Source: Maritimibacter dapengensis (lineage in GTDB: Bacteria; Pseudomonadota; Alphaproteobacteria; Rhodobacterales; Rhodobacteraceae). From it: a DNA stretch of 64,000 bases. Positions within the stretch are counted from its first letter, which is position 1. Every line of letters starts with the position of its first letter. Shown piece after piece: positions 27,722 through 37,863 of the stretch. The stretch lies in assembly GCF_019218265.1 (NCBI RefSeq), contig NZ_JAHUZE010000004.1:503181-567180 (forward strand). Direction: 5' to 3'. Under the pieces are notes generated by a model. It did no database searches. It was not told the DNA's origin and saw nothing but the letters and a program-made list of their open reading frames with translations. The position numbers and the translations under genes are program-made.

Positions 27722-28060
27722 ATGCGCGTCCTGCTTGCCATTGCCATGAGTCTCGTGCTCGCCCTCTCCGGTGCCGTCCTGGCCGGGGCGAAGGGGGCCT
27801 CGCATGATATCGGCATGGAGATCGTGATCTGTTCCGGGATCGGCATGACCACGATCACCATCGGTCCCGACGGTGAGCCGATCGAAAAGAGCGAAGTCTG
27901 CCCCGAGGGCCACTCCCTGCTGGCCGCCACGTTTATCACACCCGATATGCCGCAGCTCGAGGTAAGACTGCTTGCGGTCGCGGAACGCGTCACCCATGAC
28001 CGCGTCGCGCCGCGGCATGAACTTTCGCCATCGGCACGCGGACCTCCTGTGACTGTCTGA
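27722..28060 (+). CDS. small exported protein upstream of copper chaperone
   Basis: A 112-residue protein with a signal-like N-terminus (MRVLLAIAMSLVLALSGAVLAGA). The mature part has two cysteines (IVICSGIG and SEVCPEGH) and His residues, a pattern reminiscent of DUF2946-type proteins found next to copper-handling genes. It lies 40 bases before the PCuAC gene on the same strand, so a shared role in copper delivery is plausible. The C-terminus (HDRVAPRHELSPSARGPP) is proline/arginine-rich. Confidence 0.6.
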   Translation: MRVLLAIAMSLVLALSGAVLAGAKGASHDIGMEIVICSGIGMTTITIGPDGEPIEKSEVCPEGHSLLAATFITPDMPQLEVRLLAVAERVTHDRVAPRHELSPSARGPPVTV

Positions 28061-28100
28061 TTTTCAGCGAATACAGACACAAACATCCAGGAGAAACCAA

Positions 28101-28571
28101 ATGAAACCCATCATCCTTGCGGCCATCGCCGCGTCTTTCGCCATGCCTGCTTTTGCCGACAGCGAAATCGCCATCTCCGACCCCTACGCCCGGGCCTCCG
28201 GCATGAACGCGATAGCGGGGGCCGCGTTTTTCGGAATCGCGAACAGTGGCGATGAAGACGACCGTCTGATCGCCGTGCGTTCCGACGTGGCCAAACGGGT
28301 CGAGCTTCACACCCATATCGAGGGCGAAGGCGGCGTCATGAAGATGGTCGAAGTCGAAGAAGGCTTCGCCGTTCCCGCAGGCGGCATGCACATGCTCGAA
28401 CGAGGCGGAAACCATGTCATGTTCATGGGCCTCAACCAGAGTATTGAGCAGGGCGACATGGTGTCGGTCACGCTGGTCTTCGAAAAGGCCGGTGAGATCG
28501 CGCTGGAAATCCCCGTCGATCTCGACCGTCAGCCGGACATGAAACATGGCGACATGAACAATTCCAACTGA
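28101..28571 (+). CDS. periplasmic copper chaperone PCu(A)C
   Basis: A 156-residue copper(I) chaperone that delivers copper to cytochrome oxidase. The signal peptide ends PAFAD (about 1-19). Copper ligands fit the H(M)xnM...HxM pattern: His70/His72, Met82, and His105-Met107 in GGNHVMFMGL. The C-terminal DMKHGDMNNSN adds Met/His residues. An AGGAG-type site precedes the ATG. Confidence 0.9.
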   Translation: MKPIILAAIAASFAMPAFADSEIAISDPYARASGMNAIAGAAFFGIANSGDEDDRLIAVRSDVAKRVELHTHIEGEGGVMKMVEVEEGFAVPAGGMHMLERGGNHVMFMGLNQSIEQGDMVSVTLVFEKAGEIALEIPVDLDRQPDMKHGDMNNSN

Positions 28572-28687
28572 TACTGGTCGCGCGAAGGCCGTGTTTCCTG
28601 ACCCGTTAACGCTTTCATAACCGACAGCCTGTACCACTCAGGTCATGGTTAACGATCCGTGGCGGGTCAGGAAGGGTTGAACGCGTC

Positions 28688-30607
28688 ATGAACACGCCGG
28701 TGAAATGGGGCGAGGAATTTCTCGCCAATGTCCTGACCGCCAGCACGCAGAACCAGCCGGCGGTCGTGGCGCTCGCCAATGGCGGTTTCGCGCTCGCCTA
28801 TGGTGATTTCAGCCGAAGTACCGATGAGGGCACCGACTTGGACGATTTCGCGGTGCGCCTGCAGATCCACGACGCGCGCGGCGTGCTGACCACAGGCCCG
28901 ATCCAGGTCAACCAGATTGCGACCGGGGCGCAACAGAACCCCAAAATCTTGAGTCTGGAGAACGGCGGCATCGCGGTGCTTTACGAAGACGGTTCCGAAG
29001 GCGCGGACACCGCCGGCGACGACAGCGATGCGGCCTTGAGGCTGAGTTTCTTTTCGCAGGACGGCACGGCGGGGCCGGGCGATCTCCTGGCACCGATGAG
29101 CACCTCGTCGAGCCAGACGCGCGGCGCATTGGCGGCACTGCCGAGCGGCGCCTTCGCCTTCGCCTATACCGATATCTCGGGTGCCTACGGCGATGGGGAC
29201 GAGGCGGTGATGCTGTCGATCCGGGGCACATCGGGCGACGTGATCGTCCCGGATTTCCGAGCCAGCGTGCCAACTCTTGGCGCGCAGGAAGACCCGGCGC
29301 TCGCGACGCTTGCAAACGGCTCGATCGCGCTGGCCTATACCGATGCGTCTGGCGGTGACCCGGACATCCGGGTCGCGGTGTACGATCGCACCGGGGGGGC
29401 CATCGGCACCTCGGTCGTCGCCAACACCACCACACAGCATGAACAATTCGCGGCGGACATTGCCGGGCTCACGAATGGAACCTTCGTCGTGTCATGGACG
29501 GATGGATCGCGGACCGGCCTCGACCCGTCAAGCTACGGGGTGAGGGCGCAGATCTTTTCCAAGCACGGCGTGAAGCTCGGGGGCGAGTTTCTCGTCAATA
29601 CCGCGATAACCTCGCAGCAAGCGTTCCCCGAGGTCGAGGCGCTCTCCGACGGCCGCTTCGTCATCGCCTGGCTGGATCGTTCGGAGGGGGTCGACAGCGG
29701 GCTGGACGACGCTTCGGGCGGGGCGATTAGGGCGCAGATTTTCGAGCCGGACGGGAGCCGGTCCGGCGACGAATTCCTCGTCAATACGGTGACCGCTGGC
29801 TTTCAATCCGATGTCACGATCACCGATCTCGGTGACGGACGGATCCTGTTCGCCTATCTCGACACGTCGATGGGGGTTCAAACCGATTTCGACGACACGA
29901 CCTCGTCGATCCGGGCGACCATCTTCGACACGCGCGATGCGGGGCAGACGTGGATCGGCACCGAGGCGCATGAGCAATATGCAGGCACTGAATGGGACGA
30001 CACCCTTCTTGGCAGGGCCGGAGACGACCTGCTCTTCGGCTATCATGGCGATGACCGGCTGGATGGCGAGACGGGTGATGACAGGCTGGTTGGCGGACAA
30101 GGGGGCGACACGTTGCTGGGGCGCGAAGGCCGCGACCACATCGAGGCAGGCGGTGGTCCAGACCGATTGCTGGGCGGGCGGGGCCGCGATTTCATGTTCG
30201 GGGGGGCCGGCCACGACATTCTGCGGGGGCATGAGGCCGGCGACTGGCTGCAAGGCGACGGCGGGCGCGATGTCCTGTTCGGCGGCGCCGATCCGGACGT
30301 TTTCGTCTATGCGACCGGGGCCGACAGCCGCGCGGGGGCGCTTGCGCGGGATCGGATCATCGGCTTCACGCCCGGCGAGGACCGTATCGTGCTGAGGCGC
30401 CTCGATGCGGATCTTCTGAGTACCGACAATGACGCGTTCGTCTTCATCGGGGAGGACGCTTTTTCCAACACGCCGGGCGAGTTGCGGGTCACGGTGCATC
30501 CCCGCTGCACGTTGATCCGGGGCGATACGGACGGCGATGGTGTGGCGGATCTCGAGATCCTCCTGCGCGGCCAGCACCAGCTCGACGCCTCGGATTTCAT
30601 CCTCTGA
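28688..30607 (+). CDS. RTX-type calcium-binding secreted protein
   Basis: A 639-residue acidic protein with no N-terminal signal. Residues about 1-425 contain 7-8 repeats of FLVNT-x-T...Q-x-x-P-x-V-x-x-L-x-D-G-x-F-V-I-A-W-x-D, a beta-propeller-like series. Residues about 437-540 are hemolysin-type nonapeptides (GRAGDDLLF, GETGDDRLV, GGAGHDILR and others) that fold on calcium. The C-terminal about 100 residues (VFVYATGADSRAG...DRIIGF) resemble the type I secretion signal region of such proteins. No type I exporter genes are in the window. It is probably an extracellular or surface protein. Confidence 0.85.
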   Translation: MNTPVKWGEEFLANVLTASTQNQPAVVALANGGFALAYGDFSRSTDEGTDLDDFAVRLQIHDARGVLTTGPIQVNQIATGAQQNPKILSLENGGIAVLYEDGSEGADTAGDDSDAALRLSFFSQDGTAGPGDLLAPMSTSSSQTRGALAALPSGAFAFAYTDISGAYGDGDEAVMLSIRGTSGDVIVPDFRASVPTLGAQEDPALATLANGSIALAYTDASGGDPDIRVAVYDRTGGAIGTSVVANTTTQHEQFAADIAGLTNGTFVVSWTDGSRTGLDPSSYGVRAQIFSKHGVKLGGEFLVNTAITSQQAFPEVEALSDGRFVIAWLDRSEGVDSGLDDASGGAIRAQIFEPDGSRSGDEFLVNTVTAGFQSDVTITDLGDGRILFAYLDTSMGVQTDFDDTTSSIRATIFDTRDAGQTWIGTEAHEQYAGTEWDDTLLGRAGDDLLFGYHGDDRLDGETGDDRLVGGQGGDTLLGREGRDHIEAGGGPDRLLGGRGRDFMFGGAGHDILRGHEAGDWLQGDGGRDVLFGGADPDVFVYATGADSRAGALARDRIIGFTPGEDRIVLRRLDADLLSTDNDAFVFIGEDAFSNTPGELRVTVHPRCTLIRGDTDGDGVADLEILLRGQHQLDASDFIL

Positions 30608-31298
30608 GGCGCGTCAGCACCTCGCCCACCCAAAGCGGCACGATCTCACTCGCCGGGCCGTAACGGCCTTCGTCGAACAGCCCATAGGTGTCCGATGGTT
30701 CGAGGTTCAGTTCCAGCGTCGGCGTTCCAGCGGCGCGCGCCTCGCTCACGAACCCGGCGGCGGGATAGACGATTCCTGACGTCCCGATCGCCACGAACAG
30801 GTCCGCCATCAGAAGCCGGTCGTAGATCAGTTCCATCTCATATGGCATTTCCCCGAACCAGACGACGTCGGGCCGGGTCGCGGCGGTCGCGCAGGCGGGG
30901 CAGGGGTCGTCCACCGACATGACCTCCGGCGCGTCCCAGCGATGCCCACACGCCCCGCAAAGCGCTCGGTTCAACGCGCCGTGCATGTGGATCACGTCCC
31001 GCGCCCCGGCACGCTCGTGAAGATCGTCCACATTCTGCGTCACGAGCGTCAGCCGAACCCCGGCAGCAGCTTCGAGCCGCGCCAGCGCCTCATGCGCCGC
31101 ATTCGGCGCGGCACCCCGGCAATTGGCCCGCCGCGCGTTGTAGAACTCCTGCACCAGAACCGGATTGCGCGCGAACCCCTCGGGCGTCGCCACCTCGTTC
31201 AGGTCGTATTTCGTCCAGAGCCCGCCCTCGTCGCGAAACGTGCCCAGCCCGCTTTCGGCCGAGATCCCGGCACCTGTCAGAACAACGATCCGTGTCAT
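30597..31298 (-). CDS. cobB: NAD-dependent protein deacylase (sirtuin)
   Basis: A sirtuin of 233 residues. NAD site GAGISAESGLGTFRD (near 8-22), TQNVDDLHERAG, catalytic His in HMHGAL, and a zinc ribbon CGACGHRW...CPAC are all present. The start at 31298 sits at the conserved MTRIVVLTGAG. It removes acyl groups from lysines. It overlaps the RTX gene end by 11 bases in convergent orientation. Confidence 0.94.
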   Translation of the reverse strand: MTRIVVLTGAGISAESGLGTFRDEGGLWTKYDLNEVATPEGFARNPVLVQEFYNARRANCRGAAPNAAHEALARLEAAAGVRLTLVTQNVDDLHERAGARDVIHMHGALNRALCGACGHRWDAPEVMSVDDPCPACATAATRPDVVWFGEMPYEMELIYDRLLMADLFVAIGTSGIVYPAAGFVSEARAAGTPTLELNLEPSDTYGLFDEGRYGPASEIVPLWVGEVLTRLRG

Positions 31299-31370
31299 GG
31301 GGCAAGGGTAGGGCGCTTGACCCGTGCCGGTCCAGCGCGGAATATCGACCGAAAAGCGGAGGACATCAGA

Positions 31371-31808
31371 ATGACGGAACGCGCAAAAGCACCCTGGCAT
31401 CTGTGGGTGGTCGCCATCTTGTCGCTGTTGTGGAACGCGGGCGGCGGTTTCGATTGGGTGATGGCCCATTTCGCGCAGGAACAATACCTGGGCATGATGA
31501 CCGAGGAACAACGCGACTGGTACACGAGCTTTCCGCTCTGGGCCGAAGTATTCTGGGCGCTGGGCGTCTGGGGAGCGATAATCGGCTCGGTGCTGCTGCT
31601 CGTCCGGTCCCGCCACGCAAGCCTCGCGTTCCTGCTCTCGCTGATCGGTCTGGTCGGAAACAGCCTCCATTCCATCGTGAGCATGGGCAACGCGCTGGTC
31701 GACATGATGGGACCGGGATCGATGATCTTCTCCGGCGCAATCGTCGTAGTCGCGGTGCTCTTGTGGTTCTACGCACGCGCCATGGCGCGGCGCGGCGTGC
31801 TCACCTGA
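31371..31808 (+). CDS. small integral membrane protein, unknown function
   Basis: A 145-residue protein with four membrane segments (about 10-30, 58-80, 86-108, 118-138) and GGAGG before the ATG. The N-terminal WHLWVVAILSLLWNAGGGFDW pattern is seen in uncharacterised proteobacterial membrane proteins. It is divergent from the sirtuin and 41 bases ahead of the phosphatase gene. Confidence 0.75.
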   Translation: MTERAKAPWHLWVVAILSLLWNAGGGFDWVMAHFAQEQYLGMMTEEQRDWYTSFPLWAEVFWALGVWGAIIGSVLLLVRSRHASLAFLLSLIGLVGNSLHSIVSMGNALVDMMGPGSMIFSGAIVVVAVLLWFYARAMARRGVLT

Positions 31809-31849
31809 ACCGGCTTGGCGACAGGACCGCCACGCGCTAGCGTCCGGCC

Positions 31850-32296
31850 ATGACCAAACGTATCCTCTTCGTCTGTCTCGGTAATATCTGCCGGTCGCCC
31901 TCCGCCGAAGGCGTCACCCGCGCACTCGCGGGCAGTCGCGACCTCATGCTCGACAGCGCGGGGACGTCCGGCTGGCACATTGGCGAGCCACCCTATGGCG
32001 AAATGCGGCGCGCGGCCGGTGCGCGCGGCTACGACCTCGACACGCTCCGCGCCCGCCAGTTCGCCCGTTCCGATTTCGAAAGCTTCGACCTGATCCTCGC
32101 CATGGACGACCAGAACCTCGCCGATATCGAGGCGCTGCGTCCGCCGGGCAACGATACCCCGGTCCGCCTGTTCACCGACTATGCGCCCGAAACCGGGGCC
32201 GACCATGTGCCGGACCCGTATTACACCCGCGATTTCGACGGGGCGCTCGATCTGGTGGAAACCTGCGCGCGCGGGCTACTGGCGAGCCTGGACTAA
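31850..32296 (+). CDS. low-molecular-weight protein tyrosine phosphatase
   Basis: A 148-residue cytosolic phosphatase. The active-site loop VCLGNICRSPS has the nucleophile Cys9 and Arg15, and the general acid Asp is in VPDPYY near 122. Targets are unknown; such enzymes often act on exopolysaccharide kinases or arsenate. Its end overlaps the next convergent gene by 4 bases. Confidence 0.9.
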   Translation: MTKRILFVCLGNICRSPSAEGVTRALAGSRDLMLDSAGTSGWHIGEPPYGEMRRAAGARGYDLDTLRARQFARSDFESFDLILAMDDQNLADIEALRPPGNDTPVRLFTDYAPETGADHVPDPYYTRDFDGALDLVETCARGLLASLD

Positions 32297-32613
32297 CGGC
32301 AGAGCTCTGTCGCAGCCTCGCCGTACGACTTCCATTTGAGCCAGAACACTTCGTCCGCCGGATCGTCGGACGTTCGTGTCTCCTGGCTCGAATGAGGATC
32401 CTTGAAGAACGCCGCCCCGCGCTTCTGTTCTGCCGGTGTGAGAACCTGATCCGCGACCGCCTGGATACAGGCGCAAAGTGTCGCTGTGCGGGCCTGCCGT
32501 TCCGAGGCATTACAGGCCTGTTCGATGATCCCGGCATGCGTGAACGTTGCGCTCGACATGACGACGATCAGCGCCAGAAGCCCTGCCGACCTGGCCAAGG
32601 AAATGCGCAACAT
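32293..32613 (-). CDS. small periplasmic protein, Rhodobacterales family
   Basis: A 106-residue protein with a signal peptide (about 1-29, ending THAG) and four or so cysteines (EQACNAS, LCACIQAV, terminal ELCR), so disulfides are likely. KRGAAFFKDPHSSQETRTSD is characteristic of a small Rhodobacterales family of unknown role, sometimes labelled as an arginine transporter without support. GGAAGGG lies upstream of the ATG. Confidence 0.7.
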   Translation of the reverse strand: MLRISLARSAGLLALIVVMSSATFTHAGIIEQACNASERQARTATLCACIQAVADQVLTPAEQKRGAAFFKDPHSSQETRTSDDPADEVFWLKWKSYGEAATELCR

Positions 32614-32672
32614 GGTCCCAGTTCCCTTCCCGAACGGCTGACACCATACCACATTGGCGAATGTCGGAAAAG

Positions 32673-33620
32673 TTAAACCGCAGTCAGCACAGCGGTCGCT
32701 GCAAGGGCCTCGACATCGGATATTGCACATAGCTCGGTGGCGTCCGTCATCACCGCGGCCGAGGCAGCGGCGCATCCCTGGACCAGCGCCGCCTCCGGCT
32801 CGGCATCACGGGACAGGGCAAGCGTGAAGGCACCCACGAAACTGTCGCCGGCCCCGACCTTGGATTTCACCGGCACGTCTTCGGTGTTGCAATGCCACCG
32901 TCCCGCGCGGGTGACGAGCACCGATCCGCCCGGACCCATCGCCAGCACGACCATCTCGGCCACGTCCCGCGCGATCAGGCTCCGCGCGAAATCCGCCACG
33001 TCTTCTCGTGATGGGAGCGCACGACCGGCCAGGGCCGCGCTCTCCGCTCCGTCGAGCCGCAGCACATGCTGACGCCCCGAGCCGACATTCATAAGCGCAT
33101 GAAGCGGCGGCCCCGATGTGTCGAGGATCAACCGCGCGCCGCGCCCCACGATCTCGGCGGCGAGGTTGGTGGGGAAATGCACCGGCACCCCCGGCGGCTG
33201 GCTCCCGGACAGGACGACATAACCGCCCTCGGGCGCGACCTCCGCAATCGCCTCGATAGCCGCATGAGCCAATTCGGGCGACCAGCGCGGCCCCGGCATC
33301 ACGAACCGGTATTGCTCCCCCGTCGTTTCGTCCGTCACGGCGAGCGATTGGCGCGTGTCGCCGGGGATCTCGAACGGCACCGGGTCCAGCGGCTCTTCGG
33401 CCAGCAGATCGCGATACGCTGCCCCGATATGGCCCGCCAATGCCACGAAAGCTTTCGCGCGCCCGCCAAGCTCGCCAATGGCCCGCGCCACGTTCACGCC
33501 CCCGCCGCCCGCGTCCCGCACGGCAGCGCGCAACCGGAGCTTTTCCTCCGGCACGACATGCGGGACCGAAGTGGAAAGGTCGAGCGCCGGGTTCAGCGTA
33601 ACGGTCAAAATGCCTGACAT
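32673..33620 (-). CDS. PfkB-family sugar kinase (1-phosphofructokinase type)
   Basis: A 315-residue ribokinase-superfamily enzyme. It begins MSGILTVTLNPALDLS, typical of the PfkB/FruK/LacC branch; GGGGVNVARAIGELGG binds sugar and SKVGAGDSFVGAFTLAL holds the catalytic Asp. It phosphorylates fructose-6-P, fructose-1-P or tagatose-6-P; sequence alone does not decide. No PTS or sugar transporter genes adjoin it. Confidence 0.85.
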   Translation of the reverse strand: MSGILTVTLNPALDLSTSVPHVVPEEKLRLRAAVRDAGGGGVNVARAIGELGGRAKAFVALAGHIGAAYRDLLAEEPLDPVPFEIPGDTRQSLAVTDETTGEQYRFVMPGPRWSPELAHAAIEAIAEVAPEGGYVVLSGSQPPGVPVHFPTNLAAEIVGRGARLILDTSGPPLHALMNVGSGRQHVLRLDGAESAALAGRALPSREDVADFARSLIARDVAEMVVLAMGPGGSVLVTRAGRWHCNTEDVPVKSKVGAGDSFVGAFTLALSRDAEPEAALVQGCAAASAAVMTDATELCAISDVEALAATAVLTAV

Positions 33621-33826
33621 AGCGCGACGCTATCCGCGCGCGGGCGAAGCGTCCAGCGTTACGCGACACGGGCGCGCTGTGCCGAACCTTGCCTGCCTCC
33701 CGCTGGCCGTCGCCCGCCGCAACCCTCCTGTCACGAAGCTATCACGCAGCATTCGCACGACTGTCACGCCCCTGTTGCGTTCAAGCCCAAGCTGTTGCCA
33801 TCGCCAACCCTTAATCGGAGATAGAT

Positions 33827-35029
33827 ATGCTCTTGAGAACGACCGCACTCGCGCTTGCCGCGCTTCCCGGCGCCGCCCTCGCTGCCACGATCGAACTTGG
33901 CCCGCGCCCCTACTACCTGATCGACCGGATGGAAGACGGCGCGCTGAAGGACAAGTTGATGGCCTGCACGGATATGGACATGCAGGCCTCGCCTTTTTCC
34001 ATCGGCCACCGTGGCGCGCCCCTGATGTTTCCTGAGCACACGGTCGAATCGAACCGCGCCGCTGCTCGCATGGGAGCCGGTATTCTGGAATGTGACGTGA
34101 CCTTCACCGCCGACAAGGAACTGGTGTGTCGTCACGCCCAGAACGATCTTCACACCACCACCGATATTCTGGCCTCGGACCTCGCATCTAAGTGTTCGAC
34201 CCCGTTCACCGGCGCGTTGGGTGACACCCCGGCATCGGTCGAATGCCGCACCTCGGACATCACGCTCGCCGAATTTCAAACCCTGACCGGCAAGATGGAC
34301 GCGGGCAACGACCAAGGCGAGACGGTCGAAGCCTACATGGACGCGACCGCGGGCTGGCGCACCGATCTCTATTCGGCCATGGGCGGCACGTTGATGACCC
34401 ATGCCGAGTCCATCGCCCTGTTCGACGAACTCGGCGCGGATTTCACGCCCGAGCTGAAAAGCCCCTCGGTCGAGATGCCGTTCGACGGGTTCAGCCAGGC
34501 CGATTACGCGCAGAAGATGATCGACGAATACAAGGACGCGGGCATCGCGCCGAACCGCGTCTGGCCACAGAGCTTCAACCTCGAAGACGTGCTCTACTGG
34601 GTCGAGAACGAGCCGGAATTCGGCGCACAGGCCGTGTTCCTCGTCGAATGGTCGGACGGGTTCGACGAACAGAACGCCGAGACATGGAACGAAGATTTCG
34701 CGGCCCTCGTCGAGCAGGGCGTGAATTATCTGGCCCCGTCGATAAACATGCTGGTCACCGTCAAGGACGGTGCGGTCGCAGCGTCCGACTACGCGAAGGC
34801 CGCGAAAGACGCAGGTCTGAACCTGATCACATGGACGCTGGAACGGTCCGGCCCGCTCACCACCGGTGGAGGTTGGTATTACCAATCCGTCGCTGACGTG
34901 GTCGACAACGACGCGGACTATTTCACCGTTCTCGACGTGCTGGCACAGGATGTGGGTGTCGAAGGCGTGTTCTCGGACTGGCCCGCAACCGTGACCTATT
35001 ACGCGAATTGCATGGCGCAGGGCATGTAA
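33827..35029 (+). CDS. periplasmic glycerophosphodiester phosphodiesterase
   Basis: A 400-residue exported enzyme that hydrolyses glycerophosphodiesters to glycerol-3-phosphate. Signal peptide 1-19. The GDPD core starts at [13 protein letters not shown] (near 65-77; catalytic His and metal-binding Glu), then [17 protein letters not shown]. The long insert with four cysteines ([15 protein letters not shown]) and the [10 protein letters not shown] block fit GlpQ-like enzymes. The C-terminal [13 protein letters not shown] closes the barrel. GGAG lies upstream of the ATG. Confidence 0.88.
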   Translation: MLLRTTALALAALPGAALAATIELGPRPYYLIDRMEDGALKDKLMACTDMDMQASPFSIGHRGAPLMFPEHTVESNRAAARMGAGILECDVTFTADKELVCRHAQNDLHTTTDILASDLASKCSTPFTGALGDTPASVECRTSDITLAEFQTLTGKMDAGNDQGETVEAYMDATAGWRTDLYSAMGGTLMTHAESIALFDELGADFTPELKSPSVEMPFDGFSQADYAQKMIDEYKDAGIAPNRVWPQSFNLEDVLYWVENEPEFGAQAVFLVEWSDGFDEQNAETWNEDFAALVEQGVNYLAPSINMLVTVKDGAVAASDYAKAAKDAGLNLITWTLERSGPLTTGGGWYYQSVADVVDNDADYFTVLDVLAQDVGVEGVFSDWPATVTYYANCMAQGM

Positions 35030-35142
35030 ACGCATTTCGCCCCGGTCGCACGTCCGGGGCAACCTCGTGGGGGAGGCGTGGCCTCTCCCATGTCATTCTC
35101 GTCCGGCCCTACGCCGTGCGGGGTCATCACCGGTCGACAGGC

Positions 35143-35301
35143 TCAGTCGTCCTTGTCCGATTTGCCGACGTCGCCCAAGGCCGCGCCGATCGCCGCGCCC
35201 ATACCCGCGCCAATCGCGATCCCGGCCCCGACATTGTCCATCGCCACGCCGATGCCGGTGCCGATCCCGATACCGATAGCTATTGCAACACCCATATTCA
35301 T
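35143..35301 (-). CDS. 52-aa glycine-zipper membrane peptide
   Basis: A strong ribosome site (AAGGAGGTG) precedes the ATG at 35301, making this tiny gene credible. The product is almost only Gly, Ala, Ile, Val and Met in GxxxG-type spacing ([33 protein letters not shown]), with a charged tail [10 protein letters not shown]. Such glycine zippers pack in membranes. Function unknown. It lies convergent to the phosphodiesterase gene and divergent from lepA. Confidence 0.7.
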   Translation of the reverse strand: MNMGVAIAIGIGIGTGIGVAMDNVGAGIAIGAGMGAAIGAALGDVGKSDKDD

Positions 35302-35427
35302 GGTGCACCTCCTTGGAGTAGACATCGTGTCGCCCCCCGCGCGATGCAAATCCCTCAGCGGCACGCCGCCGACCGGATCACCTCAATTTCCATTGACCAT
35401 TCCCCCCTTTGGCAGCATATCCCGCAC

Positions 35428-37230
35428 ATGACCACAGACCTCGCCCATATCCGCAATTTCTCGATCGTCGCGCATATCGACCACGGGAAATCCACGCTCG
35501 CCGACCGCCTGATCCAGGCCACCAACACCGTGGCCGACCGGGACATGAAAGAGCAACTGCTCGACGCCATGGACATCGAGCGCGAGCGCGGCATCACCAT
35601 CAAGGCCAACACCGTGCGCATCGAGTACGAGGCGCTGGATGGCGAGAATTACGTGCTGAACCTGATCGACACCCCCGGCCACGTCGACTTTGCCTACGAA
35701 GTCTCGCGCTCCATGCGCGCTGTCGAAGGCTCGCTCCTCGTGGTGGACTCGACCCAGGGCGTCGAGGCGCAGACCCTCGCCAATGTCTATCAGGCCATCG
35801 ACGCGAACCACGAAATCGTTCCGGTGTTCAACAAGATCGACCTGCCCGCCTCCGACATCTCCCGCGTGGCCGAACAGGTCGAGGACGTGATCGGCATCGA
35901 CGCCTCCGGCGCGATCGCGGTCTCGGCCAAGACCGGCGAGGGCATCCGCGAAGTGCTCGAAGCCATCGTCAATACGCTGCCCGCCCCCAAGGGCGAGCGC
36001 GACGCGCCGCTCAAGGCGATGCTGGTCGACAGCTGGTATGACCCCTATCTCGGCGTCGTCGTGCTGGTGCGCATCATGGACGGCGTCCTCAAGAAGGGCG
36101 ACAAGATCAAGATGATGCAGACCGGCGCGACCTATCCCGTCGACCGCATCGGCGTCTTCCGCCCGAAGATGGAAAACGCGGGTGAGCTAGGGCCGGGCGA
36201 AATCGGCTTCCTCACCGCCTCGATCAAACAGGTCCGCGACACCAAGGTCGGCGACACGATCACGCATGAGAAGAAGGGCTGCGAAAAACCGCTCCCCGGC
36301 TTCAACCCCTCCATCCCCGTCGTGTTCTGCGGCCTCTTCCCGGTCGACAGCAACGAGTTCGAAGACCTGCGCGACGCGATCGAGAAACTCGCGCTGAACG
36401 ACGCCTCCTTCAGTTACGAAATGGAGACCTCCGCCGCGCTGGGCTTCGGCTTCCGCTGCGGCTTTCTGGGCCTTCTCCACCTCGAAGTCATCCGCGACCG
36501 GATCGAGCGCGAATATGACATCGAGCTGATCACCACCGCACCCAGCGTGGTCTACCACGTCTACATGAAGGACGGGACGATGCAGGAGCTGCACAACCCC
36601 GCCGACATGCCCGACATGACCGTGGTCGACCACCTCGAGGAACCGCGCATCAAGGCGACCATCATGGTGCCCGACGAGTTTCTGGGCGACGTGCTGAAAC
36701 TCTGCCAGGACCGGCGCGGCATCCAGCTCGACCTGACCTATGCCGGCTCACGCGCGATGGCGGTCTATGACCTCCCGCTGAACGAAGTGGTGTTCGACTT
36801 CTACGATAGGCTGAAATCGGTCACGAAAGGTTACGCGTCTTTCGATTACCAGATGGAGGGCTACCGCGCCGACAACCTGGTGAAAATGTCGATCCTCGTG
36901 AACGACGAGCCGGTCGACGCCCTTTCGATGATGGTCCACCGCGACCGCGCCGAAACCCGCGGCCGGGCGATGTGCGAGAAACTCAAAGACCTCATCCCCC
37001 GCCACATGTTCAAAATCCCGATCCAGGCCGCCATCGGCGGCAAGGTCATCGCCCGCGAAACGCTGTCAGCCCTGCGCAAGGACGTGACCGCCAAATGCTA
37101 CGGCGGCGACGCGACCCGGAAGAAGAAACTGCTGGAGAAGCAGAAGGCGGGTAAGAAGAAAATGCGCCAGTTCGGGAAAGTGGACATCCCGCAGGAGGCG
37201 TTTATTTCGGCGTTGAAGATGGATGGGTGA
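35428..37230 (+). CDS. lepA: translation elongation factor 4 (LepA)
   Basis: A 600-residue ribosome-dependent GTPase that back-translocates stalled ribosomes. G motifs are AHIDHGKST (13-21), [16 protein letters not shown] and FNKIDLP; the C-terminal LepA-specific domain ends [19 protein letters not shown], the family hallmark. The start at 35428 gives [16 protein letters not shown]. Confidence 0.97.
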   Translation: MTTDLAHIRNFSIVAHIDHGKSTLADRLIQATNTVADRDMKEQLLDAMDIERERGITIKANTVRIEYEALDGENYVLNLIDTPGHVDFAYEVSRSMRAVEGSLLVVDSTQGVEAQTLANVYQAIDANHEIVPVFNKIDLPASDISRVAEQVEDVIGIDASGAIAVSAKTGEGIREVLEAIVNTLPAPKGERDAPLKAMLVDSWYDPYLGVVVLVRIMDGVLKKGDKIKMMQTGATYPVDRIGVFRPKMENAGELGPGEIGFLTASIKQVRDTKVGDTITHEKKGCEKPLPGFNPSIPVVFCGLFPVDSNEFEDLRDAIEKLALNDASFSYEMETSAALGFGFRCGFLGLLHLEVIRDRIEREYDIELITTAPSVVYHVYMKDGTMQELHNPADMPDMTVVDHLEEPRIKATIMVPDEFLGDVLKLCQDRRGIQLDLTYAGSRAMAVYDLPLNEVVFDFYDRLKSVTKGYASFDYQMEGYRADNLVKMSILVNDEPVDALSMMVHRDRAETRGRAMCEKLKDLIPRHMFKIPIQAAIGGKVIARETLSALRKDVTAKCYGGDATRKKKLLEKQKAGKKKMRQFGKVDIPQEAFISALKMDG

Positions 37231-37249
37231 TGACGTTCAGTGACATCAC

Positions 37250-37825
37250 GTGAATGATTTTCCCAAAAATAGACCTGATCTCGGCGCGATGATAAATTAT
37301 GTCGACGAGCGCTTGACCCAAAGTTTGGATAAAAGGATTGCGGCCTACATTGACCAATATCCTGCGCTGTTGAATCTGGGGCAAAAAGCACAAAGCGACG
37401 CAGATCTCAAAGCATTGGCGTTGGCTGTTTACGGATGGATGCCAACGACGCTGAAATCGTACCATTTTGATGGATTTGATGTTTCGTATGTCAAAGGGCT
37501 TGATGTGCAATCTGCTTATGATTGGCTTCGGAGTGAGGCCGAGCCAAAGGTGAATAACAGTTGGGTCGGATACAGTAAGTTTTTGCATATGTTGCGCCCG
37601 GACCTATTTCCGATTTGGGATAGTCATATCGCGCGTGCACTTGGCTTAAAAATGTATTCGACAAATAGATCTGGTATATACGCGAACTATTTCTACTGGG
37701 TTCATTTTTTTGCGTTACCAAAATACGGCACGGAACTGGCTCGCCTGGAAAAAGGCATCCTCGAAAACACAACCGAAATAAGACGATTGGAATTTGCGAT
37801 CTTCAGCGCATACCAAAATATATAG
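37250..37825 (+). CDS. AT-rich orphan gene, unknown function
   Basis: A 191-residue protein starting at GTG, 20 bases after lepA. Base composition is clearly lower in GC than its neighbours. The stretch WVGYSKFLHMLRPDLFPIWDSHIARALG (written here as two blocks: WVGYSKFLHML, then RPDLFPIWDSHIARALG) resembles uncharacterised phage and island proteins with a helix-hairpin-helix-like core, where FPIWDS is conserved. No catalytic residues can be named. It is probably horizontally acquired, since a palindromic repeat follows directly. Confidence 0.6.
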   Translation: MNDFPKNRPDLGAMINYVDERLTQSLDKRIAAYIDQYPALLNLGQKAQSDADLKALALAVYGWMPTTLKSYHFDGFDVSYVKGLDVQSAYDWLRSEAEPKVNNSWVGYSKFLHMLRPDLFPIWDSHIARALGLKMYSTNRSGIYANYFYWVHFFALPKYGTELARLEKGILENTTEIRRLEFAIFSAYQNI

Positions 37826-37863
37826 TTTTGGTTTTGGACGCTGCTTTGAATTAGAGAGCGAGC

